A stretch of 37,388 bases of DNA from an uncultured Prevotella sp. (GCA_900557405.1 USSF01000016.1:1-37388); one strand, 5' to 3'; numbered from the stretch's first letter, positions 14,963 to 24,482 are shown. Numbers and translations: made by a program. Notes: a model not told the origin generated them from the letters alone.

Positions 14963-14993
14963 CAAAGTTACGATTTAATTTCATCTTCACAAA
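14963..14993 (-). promoter_or_regulatory. Promoter of rmuC
   Basis: Minus strand: TTTG (14993-14990), 19 bp, TAACTTTG (14970-14963), about 30 bp before the ATG at 14931. This is a full consensus match. Confidence 0.7.
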
Positions 14994-15071
14994 ATCTGGG
15001 AATAAGAAAAACACGTTTTTTTCTTTGAAGGAAACCGACAAAGGGATTAGAGGTAAACGAAGCGATAAAAA

Positions 15072-15118
15072 GGCATAGACAGCCGGGAGCTTTCATTCAT
15101 CCCCCAACCGCCTATGCC
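15072..15118 (-). terminator. Intrinsic terminator of the secreted-paralog cluster
   Basis: Read leftward, GGCATAG and further G/C pairs form a long stem with CTATGCC, followed directly by TTTTTAT. It ends transcription after the gene at 15181. Confidence 0.8.
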
Positions 15119-15180
15119 AGTGTGTGTGTTATCAAATATTAGATTTAAGTTATTCTTTTATTGCATATCGCATACAGCGA

Positions 15181-17286
15181 TTACATGGCAACCTTCGTGG
15201 AAATCACGCTGCTGTCAGCCAAAGTTGCTGTTACGACATAGATGCCGGATCCCATAGAGCTGAGGTCTACGCCGTTGGCGTAAGCGTTCTGCATCGTGCG
15301 ACCATCGATAGAGCGCACTGTGAAGTCTGCCTTGTCGTTGTCAGCGAGGGTAACTCTCCTGCCCAATACCACGAGAGAATTGCCTGCAGCTGCCTTGACC
15401 TGGTCGATAGAGGTAGCGGTAGCCACCTTGAATGCAGGACTGATAGTCTGCTTCTGGTAGTTGCCGGCAGCGTCAGCCATCTCCAGACGCACGTCGAACC
15501 ATGTATCAGCAGCCTCAACATTTACGCTGCTCAGATCTGCTTCATAGAAGTTTCCGAATGCCGGCATGAAGAACAGTTCCGGTTTCTCCACCAGTGTAAG
15601 AGCGGTCCAGTTCTCCGTTCCGTGAGGAGCATAGAATGCTTTTACGCTTGCAGGAGCATCGCAGGTGTAATATCCGTATGGCGACTTTGTCTTTGGCACG
15701 TATGTGAAGTCGCCGCCAGCAAGAAGCATCCTGGCACCATTGATATTCGTGAAGCGGTCGCAGATATTGCCCTCTGCATCCTTGAAAGTAAGCATCTGGA
15801 AAGTAGGAGCAGCATTGTCTTCTTTCTTGAAATCGAACAGAACCTCAGCAACGTTCTTACCCTGAATGCCGTCAAACTCAATATTGGTATTGGTCAGTTT
15901 TACCAATGTTCCATTCGGAGTTTCTTCAGTCTCTTCATTAACTATCTTGACGTCAGTCTGGCGAAGTTCGCCGAATCTGCCCAAATAGCGGTATGTATCA
16001 AGATTCACTTGCTCCCCTGCATACACTCTTCTTCTTGCGTTATATGACAAGAGAGGAACGCTGTTGCCAAAATGAGCAGTACCATCAACTGAAGTGAAAG
16101 AGAATTCTGGATGTCCGGGATAGAACTTATAACGATTATCCTCAACAGGTACATTGATGAAAGCATTCACATCACTACCTACAACAAGATACTTTGCACC
16201 TTCGTTTGCATTACCAAGAACCAATGGAGAATTAATAAAGGTAAAACCCTGAGTCTTTTCATCAAAACTATCTGTTATTATAGGACATGCCACAACATTA
16301 ACCTGATTGCCCTCTGTATTAGTAGCCTCGGGACAGTCAATATACGTAACTACCTTGCCATTATCTTTGGGATTGCTTTTGCCCCATGTAGAAGCACTAC
16401 AAACAAGATAGCCATTGTGCAATAATTTGCTTCCAGCACCAGGATATCCTACATTCTTCTTGCCCTTTGTCGTAGGAGAATTGTCAAACTCTGTTTCGAT
16501 TCTTTTCAGGTTCTCCGCCTTTGAGTTATAGACATTCTTTTCAAAATCATCGATTACGGTCTTGTAAACATAGTAGTGTGAATTCAAACCGATTATCGCA
16601 GACTGCGCTACAACATAATTACTGCTAAGTTTGTTGACGTAGATATCCATCGGGTAGCCCACCTTCTTGAAGCCCATACTGATAATATCAGTTGCACTTC
16701 CATAATCCTTATGCAGGATAGCCAAGTTCTTCACCATTTTGTTGGCAGTACCCTTTGTAACGACAGTTGAGCCTTCGGAAACATCCATATAAAGTTCCTT
16801 GTTGTTCTCGTCAAAGAAATGGAATTCGAGAGGGATGTTTGCGTCATTCTGGTCAAATTCAATTACCATGCCGTCCGTTACCTCGACATTCTCCTTGAAT
16901 ACATATTTAAATACGACATCATTGAATGATACGAACATATCGTATTTACCCTTAGGTACCTCAATAGAACCTTCTTTTCCGCTGAAGTCGATTTCTTCGT
17001 TCAGATCCTTGTTGAAGATATAGCCTTCATAAGGTCTCTTTGAACTGACGACTTTAAACGTTACGTTTACCATCTCTTCACCGGCAGCAGCCTTACGAGG
17101 TCTCACTGGTGTCAACGTCCTGTCCATACCGAATTCACGCATTGAATAATTCATTCCTTCCGGCAGGGTTACTTCAGAACCGTCAGCACAATGAATCTTA
17201 CCCGAAACGATTTTCGCCTCCTGGGCACTGACAGATGTCACCGATGCGGCAAGCACTACGAATAACGCAGATAATGTTTTTTTCAT
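15181..17286 (-). CDS. Secreted protein with T9SS type A-like tail, paralog 1
   Basis: The 701-aa protein starts with a signal peptide (MKKTLSALFVVLAASVTSVSA, cut before QEA). The body has no recognised enzyme motif. Shared blocks across the three paralogs are FYPGHPEFSF (mid-protein), APTFQMLTFKDAEGNICD, YAPHGTENW, FMPAFGNFYEADL and DTWFDVRLEM. The last 75 residues resemble a type IX secretion sorting domain: DFTVRSIDGRTMQNAY, then SSMGSGIYVVTATL, ending STKVAM. I infer export by T9SS to the surface or medium. The 3' part is nearly identical in DNA to paralog 2 (see findings). Function is unknown; adhesion or host-matrix binding is a guess. Confidence 0.8.
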   Translation of the reverse strand: MKKTLSALFVVLAASVTSVSAQEAKIVSGKIHCADGSEVTLPEGMNYSMREFGMDRTLTPVRPRKAAAGEEMVNVTFKVVSSKRPYEGYIFNKDLNEEIDFSGKEGSIEVPKGKYDMFVSFNDVVFKYVFKENVEVTDGMVIEFDQNDANIPLEFHFFDENNKELYMDVSEGSTVVTKGTANKMVKNLAILHKDYGSATDIISMGFKKVGYPMDIYVNKLSSNYVVAQSAIIGLNSHYYVYKTVIDDFEKNVYNSKAENLKRIETEFDNSPTTKGKKNVGYPGAGSKLLHNGYLVCSASTWGKSNPKDNGKVVTYIDCPEATNTEGNQVNVVACPIITDSFDEKTQGFTFINSPLVLGNANEGAKYLVVGSDVNAFINVPVEDNRYKFYPGHPEFSFTSVDGTAHFGNSVPLLSYNARRRVYAGEQVNLDTYRYLGRFGELRQTDVKIVNEETEETPNGTLVKLTNTNIEFDGIQGKNVAEVLFDFKKEDNAAPTFQMLTFKDAEGNICDRFTNINGARMLLAGGDFTYVPKTKSPYGYYTCDAPASVKAFYAPHGTENWTALTLVEKPELFFMPAFGNFYEADLSSVNVEAADTWFDVRLEMADAAGNYQKQTISPAFKVATATSIDQVKAAAGNSLVVLGRRVTLADNDKADFTVRSIDGRTMQNAYANGVDLSSMGSGIYVVTATLADSSVISTKVAM

Positions 17287-17388
17287 AATCGTAAATTTTT
17301 TATTGAATTCCGGGAACCGTACAGCAACAGTATGAAATCCATTGGTTAATAATTGTGTGTAAACAGTTCTTTTAAAAAAAAAGAAACA

Positions 17389-17426
17389 GGCAGCAGGGTA
17401 TCAAGAGGGGGGTTACCCCGCTGCCC
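17389..17426 (-). terminator. Intrinsic terminator of paralog 2
   Basis: Read leftward, GGCAGCGGGGTA pairs with TACCCTGCTGCC and is followed by TGTTTCTTTTTTTTT. A second small hairpin (GCATCAT with ATGATGC, about 17457-17482) lies between it and the stop codon. Confidence 0.8.
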
Positions 17427-17493
17427 GTATAGATGTGTGTGTTTTCAGGAAGTCAGCATCATCTTGCATTGCAATGATGCTTATGATAGATTA

Positions 17494-19620
17494 TTAAAGA
17501 GCAATCTTTGTGGAAATCACATTGCCGTCGGCCAATACTGCTGACACAACATAGATACCAGAGCCCATTCCGCTGAGATCTACGCCGTTGGCGAAGGCGC
17601 TCTGCATCGTGCGGCCGTCGATAGAACGGACGGTGAAGTCTGCCTTGCCGTTGTCTGCGAGAGCTACTCTCTTACCCATGACTACGAGCGAGCTGCCTAC
17701 AGCTGCCTTAGCCTGATCGATAGCGGTAATTGTTGCCACCTTAAATGCCGGGCTGATAGTCTGCTTCTGGTAGTTGCCTGTGGCGTCTGACATTTCAACA
17801 CGCACGTCGAACCATGTATCAGCAGCCTCAACATTAACGCTGCTCAGGTCTGCTTCATAGAAGTTTCCGAATGCCGGCATGAAGAACAGTTCCGGTTTCA
17901 CCACCAGTGGAAGAGCTGTCCAGTTCTCCGTTCCGTGAGGAGCATAGAATGCTTTCACCGATTCAGGATCGGAGCAGGTATAGTGACCGATATAAGGATA
18001 GTCGGGATTTTCCACATAGTTGAAGTCGCCACCGGCAAAAATCATCTTTGCACCCTGATTGCTGTCAAGATGATCGCAGATAATACCCTGTGCGTTCTTG
18101 AAAGTAAGCATCTGAAAAGTAGGAGCTATATTGTCCTGCTTAGAGACATCAAACTTCACGACAGAAACATTCTTACCATCAATGCCATCTACTTTTACAT
18201 TGGTATTTGTCAATGTAACAATAGTTCCATCTGCTGTAGCTTCTTCATTATAATCTACAAGTTTGGCATCCGGCTCGCGAAGCTCTCCGTATCTGCCCCT
18301 ATAAGAGTATGAATCATAGACATCAACCTCACCTTCATAAGTCTCACGGATAGAATTGTACGACATTACAGGAACGCTGTTGCCAAAATGTGCCTTACCG
18401 TTTGTTGCTGCAAATGAGAACTCCGGATGACCAGGATAGTATTTGTAGCTTGTTTCACCTACAGGCACATTGAATTCATCATACAAGTCACCGCCAGACA
18501 CCACGAATTTCACTCCTTCCTTGGCAGTACCAAAAGCGGCAGGGGCTTTGATATACGAGAATGTGATAGTTTCTCCATAATCCGGATCATCTTCAAGCAC
18601 ATAGTAATCGGTTGCCATAGGACGCGCAAGCATGTTCACTTTATATTCATCAGTCAATTTTGATTCCGGACAGTCGATGAACGTGATGACCTTGCCTTCA
18701 TCCCTGGCATCCTTTCCACCCCACAAGCGGCTGTAGGTATATGCATATCCATCGAAAGAGAAAGCTGCCTCTATACCAGGCTGGTTGATATAGTCATCAT
18801 TCATCGCCGGAGAAGTGGTAAACTCTGAAGCGAGCTTAAAGAGATTTGCCGGATCAGAATTGTATACATTCTTGGTAAAGTCGCTCATCACAGCCTTATA
18901 AGCATAATAATGCGAACCTACTCCGGCAGCAACAACCTCTCCGACATAGTACTTGTCGCTGACGTTGTTGATATAGAAGTCCATAAGGTATCCCTTTCTT
19001 CTGGCGGCAAAGTCCATCATACGCTTTGTGGTTCCATAGTCCTTGTGAATGATAGAGTACAGCTTTACCATATCGTCCGCCGTCTTAGGGATTACGACCT
19101 TCTGGTCTTCTGTTATATTCATGTGCAGCTCCTGGTTGTTCTCATCAAAGAAATGGAACTCTACAGGAATGTCTGCTTCGGTATGATTGATGGTAATGTT
19201 CTGGTCCTGCGTCAAATCAACGTTCTCCTTGAACACGAAACGGGCAACGCCATTGTCATCATAAATCTCAACGTACAAGTCGTAAACACCCTTTGGAATA
19301 GCCATATTGCACTCTTTCCTGGTGAACTCAAGTTCTTTCGAATAATCCTTATTGAAGATCATTGCATCAACTGGTCGCTTATCAGCTGTAATGATCAATG
19401 TTGACGTTTCCCCTTCAGCAGCGGCTTTATTGTGTCGGATTGGTGTAAAACTTTTCCTCGTGCCATAATCCCGCATTGAGAATTTCTGACCCTTTGGCAA
19501 GACAATCTCCGAGTTGTCTGAACAACGGATCTTTCCTGTCACTACTTTTGCTTCTTGAGCACTGGCGGATGCTGTAGACGCAGCAAGCGCGATGAATAAT
19601 GCAGATAACGTTTTTTTCAT
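17494..19620 (-). CDS. Secreted protein with T9SS type A-like tail, paralog 2
   Basis: The 708-aa protein has signal peptide MKKTLSALFIALAASTASASA and the same domain order as paralog 1, including YYPGHPEFSF, APTFQMLTFKNAQGIICD, YAPHGTENW and the tail DFTVRSIDGRTMQSAF...GMGSGIYVVSAVL...STKIAL. The N-terminal 450 residues are well diverged from paralog 1 while the region before the tail is almost the same. It lies 207 bp upstream of paralog 1 and ends in its own terminator. No clear -7 box was found in its upstream region, which instead holds remains of deleted array members. Confidence 0.8.
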   Translation of the reverse strand: MKKTLSALFIALAASTASASAQEAKVVTGKIRCSDNSEIVLPKGQKFSMRDYGTRKSFTPIRHNKAAAEGETSTLIITADKRPVDAMIFNKDYSKELEFTRKECNMAIPKGVYDLYVEIYDDNGVARFVFKENVDLTQDQNITINHTEADIPVEFHFFDENNQELHMNITEDQKVVIPKTADDMVKLYSIIHKDYGTTKRMMDFAARRKGYLMDFYINNVSDKYYVGEVVAAGVGSHYYAYKAVMSDFTKNVYNSDPANLFKLASEFTTSPAMNDDYINQPGIEAAFSFDGYAYTYSRLWGGKDARDEGKVITFIDCPESKLTDEYKVNMLARPMATDYYVLEDDPDYGETITFSYIKAPAAFGTAKEGVKFVVSGGDLYDEFNVPVGETSYKYYPGHPEFSFAATNGKAHFGNSVPVMSYNSIRETYEGEVDVYDSYSYRGRYGELREPDAKLVDYNEEATADGTIVTLTNTNVKVDGIDGKNVSVVKFDVSKQDNIAPTFQMLTFKNAQGIICDHLDSNQGAKMIFAGGDFNYVENPDYPYIGHYTCSDPESVKAFYAPHGTENWTALPLVVKPELFFMPAFGNFYEADLSSVNVEAADTWFDVRVEMSDATGNYQKQTISPAFKVATITAIDQAKAAVGSSLVVMGKRVALADNGKADFTVRSIDGRTMQSAFANGVDLSGMGSGIYVVSAVLADGNVISTKIAL

Positions 19621-19688
19621 AAAACTAAATTTTATACGAGTTTAAAATATTACGGTTCTATATATATATCAAATGATGATTTCAACAT

Positions 19689-19790
19689 TTAAAATGCAAC
19701 TTTTGTGGAAAAGACTTTGTCCGTTGCCGTAACGGCTGTCACTACGTAAATGCCGCTTCCCATACCGCCTAGGTCTACGCTGTCAGCATA
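19689..19790 (-). pseudogene. Orphan sorting-tail remnant 1
   Basis: The 33-residue frame YADSVDLGGMGSGIYVVTAV then ATDKVFSTKVAF and a stop matches the last part of the paralogs' tails. It begins abruptly at 19790, where the sequence switches to the terminator of another array member. It is the end of a deleted paralog. Confidence 0.75.
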
Positions 19791-19797
19791 AGAAACA

Positions 19798-19833
19798 GGC
19801 GGCAGGGAATCAAGAGGGTTTATCCCTGCTGTC
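19798..19833 (-). terminator. Terminator left by a deleted paralog
   Basis: Read leftward, GACAGCAGGGA pairs with TCCCTGCCGCC, then TGTTTCTT. It is homologous to the paralog 2 terminator at 17389-17426 and belongs to remnant 2. Confidence 0.65.
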
Positions 19834-19902
19834 TATATAGATGTGTGTTCTCAGTAAGTCTGCATCATCTCACTTCTTGGCGATGATGTCTATAATAGAT
19901 TA

Positions 19903-19967
19903 TTAAAGAGCTATCTTTGTAGAAAGAGCATTGCCGTCAGGCCAATACAGCCGTAACGACATAGATG
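19903..19967 (-). pseudogene. Orphan sorting-tail remnant 2 with a frameshift
   Basis: Read leftward, IYVVTAVLA is followed by one extra T and then DGNALSTKIAL and a stop, matching the paralog tails. A hairpin (CATCATC with GATGATG, about 19863-19887) and the terminator at 19798-19833 follow, so the whole 3' end of a former gene survives without its body. Confidence 0.7.
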
Positions 19968-20031
19968 CTACAACCATGAATTCATCAATATTAATAATAA
20001 ATTTTCTATTAAATGCTTTCCTTTTAAAGTA

Positions 20032-20067
20032 GACAGCAGGGAAATATAATTTATTTCCACTGCTGCC
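20032..20067 (-). terminator. Hairpin/terminator downstream of paralog 3
   Basis: Read leftward, GGCAGCAG and GGAAAT pair with ATTTCC and CTGCTGTC. The T run is short (TACTTTAAAAGG). A second hairpin at 20084-20126 (ATCAGCA, TCTGTCC arms) precedes it, repeating the two-hairpin layout seen after the other paralogs. Confidence 0.55.
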
Positions 20068-20134
20068 ACTGCTGAATAGTATTATCAGCAATCTGTCCCA
20101 GTACTGCGACAAGGACAGATGCTGATAAGAACAA

Positions 20135-22252
20135 TTAGAGAGCAACTTTAGTCGACATTGCCTTGCCGTTCTCTGTAGCAGCTGTCACTACATAGATGCC
20201 GGCACCCATTCCACTGAGGTCAACGCTATCGGCATAGACATTCTGCATCGTGCGGCCGTCGATAGAGCGCACTGTGATATTTGCAGCGCTACCGTCAGCA
20301 ATGATTACTTTCTTGCCGCTTACCACGAGAGAGTTGTTTGCAGCATTAGCCTCAGCCTGGTCGATAGAGGTTACGGTTGCAACCTTGAATGCTGGTTCAA
20401 GAATCTGCTTCTGGTAGTTGCCGGCAGCGTCAATCATTTCCAGACGCAGGTCAAACCATGTATCAGCAGCATTTACAATCACATTCTCGAGATTAGCCTC
20501 ATAGAAGTTTCCGTATGCAGGCATGAAGTATTTTGAAGGGTCTTCAACTACAGGAATCTTCACCCAATCCTCTGTTCCGTGAGGAGCATAATAAGCGTTC
20601 ACTGTTACAGGAGCCTCACAAACGAAGTAGCTGAGGTTTGGATTCTCTTCGTTGAACACACAAGTGAAGTCACCTCCGGCAACAAGCATCTTGGCGCCAT
20701 TTGTGCTTTCGAAATGATCGCAGATATTGCCATTTGCATCCTTGAAGGTAAGCATCTGGAATGTAGGGGCAGTATTGTCTTCCTTAGTCAAGTCATACAG
20801 GATTTCCGTAACATTCTTACCTACGATATCATCAACCTTAACGTTTGTATTGGTCAGAGTAAGCTTTGTTCCGTCAGGAGTAGCTTCCTCCTTAGACTCT
20901 GCAATATACTGGTCGTTCTCATAAAGTTCATTATGTCTTCCCAGATAACGGAACTGGTCATCTTTCTCTACAGTGCCTGCATCATTCCATTTGTATGAGC
21001 GATATGCCAACAGCGGAGCGCAATTACCGAATGAAGCCTTGCCGTCAGGTGATTTGAAAGAGAATTCTGGGTGACCAGGATAATACTGGTCTTTTTTCAG
21101 GCTTTCAGAGAAGCTGAAGCCGAAATACAAGTCACAGGTAGATGCTATATAGCTTACTCCCTCGGTTGCATTACCCAAGGCATAAGGAGCAAGCAGATAT
21201 CTGAATGACTCGTCGCCTGAATCTTCATCAATATAGAAATAGTCACTGCAGATAGGACGTGCGAATGTATTGAAATGTGTCTTGTCGGTTGGCTTTGATT
21301 CCGGACAATCCATAAATGTAATCACCTTGCCTTCGTCCTTAGGATCCTTGAGGGATACCGTACGCATGTTCACGTTAATGTCGCCATCGACAACGAAAGA
21401 TGTTTCAACTCCAGGAAGACCTACATACTCATGGCTTGCCATTATAGGAGAAGTAGTGAAGTCAGAAACGAGCTTGGCAAGATTCTTCGGATCCGAATGG
21501 CAAACCGTTTTGCTGAAATCCTCTATCAAACCTTTATAGACATAATTATGCGAGCCTACATAAATTACAACAGACTGTCCTACACAGTACTTGTCGCTTA
21601 CCTTATTTATATAGAAGTCTTCCGGATGTCCCTTACGCTTGGTACCCAGACTGATGAGGAGGTCAGAAAGTCCATATTCCTTGTGAATAAGAGAAGTAAC
21701 CTTTCTCATTCCGTCAGCAGTTCCCTTGGTGTCAACCTGTGTACCATCCATAATATTGAGGAAAAGCTCTTTGCCGTTTTCATCATAATAATGGAACTCA
21801 ACAGGAATCGTTGCTTCATTCTCGTCTATCTCCATGGTCACTTCGTCTTTCACTTCGATTCCTTCCTTGAAGACATAGCGAGACGGTGCACCACTGAAAT
21901 AGAGATACAAGTCGTAAGTTCCTACAGGAACTTTAGCGGTACCTTCTTTTTTTCTGAATTTAACCTCCTTCTTTATATCATTGTTAAACAGGAATGCCTT
22001 ATATGGCTTGCTGCTGGCTGTGATTTTCAAAACGCCAAGCTCCACATCTTCTTCGGCCTTGTTAATCTTCAATGGCGTCAGACTCTTTGTTGTGCCAAGA
22101 TCATTCAACAAGAACTGTGACCCTTCAGGCAAAGTTATTTCTGTATCATTGGAAAGATGGACTTTTCCTGATACCAACTTTGCTTCTTGTGCATTAGCTG
22201 TTGCCGCAAAAGAGGCACACAGAACTAACATTGCAGATAATGTTTTTTTCAT
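20135..22252 (-). CDS. Secreted protein with T9SS type A-like tail, paralog 3
   Basis: The 705-aa protein has signal peptide MKKTLSAMLVLCASFAATANA and the same blocks as paralogs 1 and 2 (YYPGHPEFSF, APTFQMLTFKDANGNICD, YAPHGTEDW, FMPAYGNFYEANL, then the tail with NITVRSIDGRTMQNVYA and STKVAL). It is the most diverged of the three. It lies 172 bp downstream of the Omp28-like gene, separated by two hairpins with no consensus promoter in between, so it may be read from the upstream gene's promoter. Confidence 0.8.
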   Translation of the reverse strand: MKKTLSAMLVLCASFAATANAQEAKLVSGKVHLSNDTEITLPEGSQFLLNDLGTTKSLTPLKINKAEEDVELGVLKITASSKPYKAFLFNNDIKKEVKFRKKEGTAKVPVGTYDLYLYFSGAPSRYVFKEGIEVKDEVTMEIDENEATIPVEFHYYDENGKELFLNIMDGTQVDTKGTADGMRKVTSLIHKEYGLSDLLISLGTKRKGHPEDFYINKVSDKYCVGQSVVIYVGSHNYVYKGLIEDFSKTVCHSDPKNLAKLVSDFTTSPIMASHEYVGLPGVETSFVVDGDINVNMRTVSLKDPKDEGKVITFMDCPESKPTDKTHFNTFARPICSDYFYIDEDSGDESFRYLLAPYALGNATEGVSYIASTCDLYFGFSFSESLKKDQYYPGHPEFSFKSPDGKASFGNCAPLLAYRSYKWNDAGTVEKDDQFRYLGRHNELYENDQYIAESKEEATPDGTKLTLTNTNVKVDDIVGKNVTEILYDLTKEDNTAPTFQMLTFKDANGNICDHFESTNGAKMLVAGGDFTCVFNEENPNLSYFVCEAPVTVNAYYAPHGTEDWVKIPVVEDPSKYFMPAYGNFYEANLENVIVNAADTWFDLRLEMIDAAGNYQKQILEPAFKVATVTSIDQAEANAANNSLVVSGKKVIIADGSAANITVRSIDGRTMQNVYADSVDLSGMGAGIYVVTAATENGKAMSTKVAL

Positions 22253-22298
22253 AAAATAAATAATATTAATTTAAGTTTAAACTAGCAGTGTTATCTCA

Positions 22299-22376
22299 CC
22301 GGACCTGAATCAGATACCGATTCCGGTCCGCTTTGCTTTTGTTATAGACAGCAGAGGATTACCCCCGCTGCCTATA
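22299..22376. other. Two hairpins between the Omp28-like gene and paralog 3
   Basis: One hairpin spans 22299-22330 (CGGACC and GAATC arms, one mismatch). The other spans 22343-22376 (TATAGACAGC with GCTGCCTATA) and resembles the GGCAGC-type terminators of the paralogs, but it lacks a leftward T run. They may act as a leaky terminator or stabilise the mRNA end. Confidence 0.5.
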
Positions 22377-22424
22377 CGAAAAAGCGTATTATTAAATAAT
22401 CAGTTGCATTTATGTGTTGAGCCC

Positions 22425-24482
22425 TTACTTCACGATGCTCTTTACGACTCTGCCGTCAGGATATTTGATGATGTTGAGGCCCTTGACCGGAGTCTGCACC
22501 ATAGTGCCGTCGATTGTATAGCGCTCCACTTCTACGGTACCGCCAGCTGCAGTGTTGCCGCTGATGGCGTTTACGCCCGGGAGAAGAACCTTGCACCGGC
22601 TGGCGTTGATTACCTTGCCGCTCTTGGTGTCGATGATAACGGCGCAGGCATTCAGCTTTGTCTTGTCCTGGATTATAGGATACTTGGTCAGGTCGAACGT
22701 GTATTTCTTTGTCTGGACCTCACCCTGCTTGATTGTTGATGAGATAGACTCATTCATATCATTGGTGACGCCCTTCGCAGCAATCACCACATCGTCATAT
22801 ACGAGGTCGGTAAGCTCATCGTCGCCATTGATGAACTGGCCGAGCAGCGGTTCCACATCTTCAAGTCCCTTGCCTGCATATTCGCCCATGCCATTGGTCT
22901 GAATCCATGTCGGGTCCGACATACCGTCTTCTGTCAGCAGATAATACAAGGCGTAGTTGTCTTTCTCGCCTGTGAACTCGAATTTTACCTTTGTATCAAG
23001 GTTTACAGAGTTCTTGTCGTCGCTCAGGCTGGCATTTACATCTACCGAACCTACGGAAATCATTCCCAATGCCTTCTCCAGATCCGTTGCGAATCCGAAT
23101 GCCTTGTTGTTGCTTCCCAGATAAGGATACACATCAAGCACAGTACGGTCAAGGTCTACCGTAGGCATGTATTCCATGTTGTTGTCATAGATATAGAGGG
23201 CATAGTCTCTTGCAGCCATCGGGTCTGCACCATTATGTATGCTGGCAATCACCACCTTGTCGCCGTATTTCTCTCTCAGCTTCAGCTTGTTCACATAGCT
23301 CCAGCCGTATCCTCTTGCCCAAGTTGCAGTGAAGTCTTCTACAAATACTTTACGATTAGCAGCATTCTCTACCACAATGGCATCGCCCGTTGCCTTTGTA
23401 ACGGCAGCCTCATTGGCAACACCGTTCACCTCGCTGATTTTGATTTCAGTATTGAAGACCCCACTCTTGCCGGAAGCGACTACCGGGAATACATATATGA
23501 ACTTGCCTCCGACCTCAGCAATCGGGTTCTCCAGTTCTACGGTTTTCTCTTCCGTCTTGCCATCCATTGTCACTTCATATTTGAAGTTCTTCACGCCTTT
23601 CACACCCATATTGGTCAGAGTGAGAGGAACAAAGGTCTTGGCCTCTTTAGTCAATGCGACATCAAGGAAGCCGTTTTCCGTCTTCAAAGCATTCTGTATG
23701 AAATTGTCTCCGCTAAGCAGAACCTTCATCGGGAGGATTCCGAAATTTTCCGTATCTTCTCTCCAATAACTATTCACATCAGTCCTCCTGATGAACGCAT
23801 TTTCATAACCAAGGATATTAGCTGGATATTTTTCCAAAATAATTGGAGACTGATCATAATGAGTCGTCACGTTTTTCAGATGGAAAGAAAAGCCTACATA
23901 CACATCCTTGTCTCCCATCTTGTATGGTTTGTTGAACCTTACTTCATTGGAGCAATCCTCAGGAGTTGTCAAAAAGGATGTAAGAGTGGACACATCCACA
24001 TCCTGTATGCAGATATCGCTTCCGCTCATGTCCACGCCTTCCGGCAGTTCTGATGTGATAAACACCTGGAGCTTGTCTATATTTCTCGTATCAACCAGAG
24101 CGAACTTGATTCCTTCGATGGTCTGTCCCTTCTTGTAATATTCGCTCTCCGGCTTCAGTCTGATACAGCAGGAATAAGTTCTTGTTTCACCTTCGTTTCC
24201 ACCGACTCCCCATCTTCTCATGTCTTCAGGATCGAATGAATATTTACCGCTGTAGTATCCCCACCAGAGTTCGTTGTCCTTGATTTGAATACTGGATTTT
24301 GCCGCCGGAGCCGCCGGGGCAAATGCCGATTTGGCGAAGCCTCCTACCCGGATGATGCCGTCGTCAGCGTTTGCTGTCTTTGTGGTATGTGTTTGATCTT
24401 GGATCTTCTCTATGCTCTGGGCACTGACACTGGTACAGTACATACCAAGCAGGAAAGATGCACAAAGTAGTAATTTTTTCAT
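22425..24482 (-). CDS. Secreted Omp28/thioredoxin-fold-like protein with short C-terminal tail
   Basis: The 685-aa protein has a signal peptide (MKKLLLCASFLLGMYCTSVSA), a long beta-rich N-terminal part, then at residues 378-425 a stretch KVFVEDFTATWARGYGWSYV and KVVIASIHNGADPM that matches the start of Omp28-related outer-membrane proteins, where the same place normally holds a CxxC-type thioredoxin motif. Both cysteines are missing here (TWARGYGWS), so redox activity is not expected. The end (VERYTIDGTMVQTPVKGLNI, then a basic end) is the short tail common on Prevotella exported proteins. MMKK gives a start 3 bp earlier as an alternative. It sits behind a structured leader. Confidence 0.75.
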   Translation of the reverse strand: MKKLLLCASFLLGMYCTSVSAQSIEKIQDQTHTTKTANADDGIIRVGGFAKSAFAPAAPAAKSSIQIKDNELWWGYYSGKYSFDPEDMRRWGVGGNEGETRTYSCCIRLKPESEYYKKGQTIEGIKFALVDTRNIDKLQVFITSELPEGVDMSGSDICIQDVDVSTLTSFLTTPEDCSNEVRFNKPYKMGDKDVYVGFSFHLKNVTTHYDQSPIILEKYPANILGYENAFIRRTDVNSYWREDTENFGILPMKVLLSGDNFIQNALKTENGFLDVALTKEAKTFVPLTLTNMGVKGVKNFKYEVTMDGKTEEKTVELENPIAEVGGKFIYVFPVVASGKSGVFNTEIKISEVNGVANEAAVTKATGDAIVVENAANRKVFVEDFTATWARGYGWSYVNKLKLREKYGDKVVIASIHNGADPMAARDYALYIYDNNMEYMPTVDLDRTVLDVYPYLGSNNKAFGFATDLEKALGMISVGSVDVNASLSDDKNSVNLDTKVKFEFTGEKDNYALYYLLTEDGMSDPTWIQTNGMGEYAGKGLEDVEPLLGQFINGDDELTDLVYDDVVIAAKGVTNDMNESISSTIKQGEVQTKKYTFDLTKYPIIQDKTKLNACAVIIDTKSGKVINASRCKVLLPGVNAISGNTAAGGTVEVERYTIDGTMVQTPVKGLNIIKYPDGRVVKSIVK

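Noticed and set aside
23235..24053. Plus-strand 272-aa ORF opposite the Omp28-like gene.
   Set aside because: No start signal, promoter or domain; it is an antisense shadow in a GC-biased coding region.
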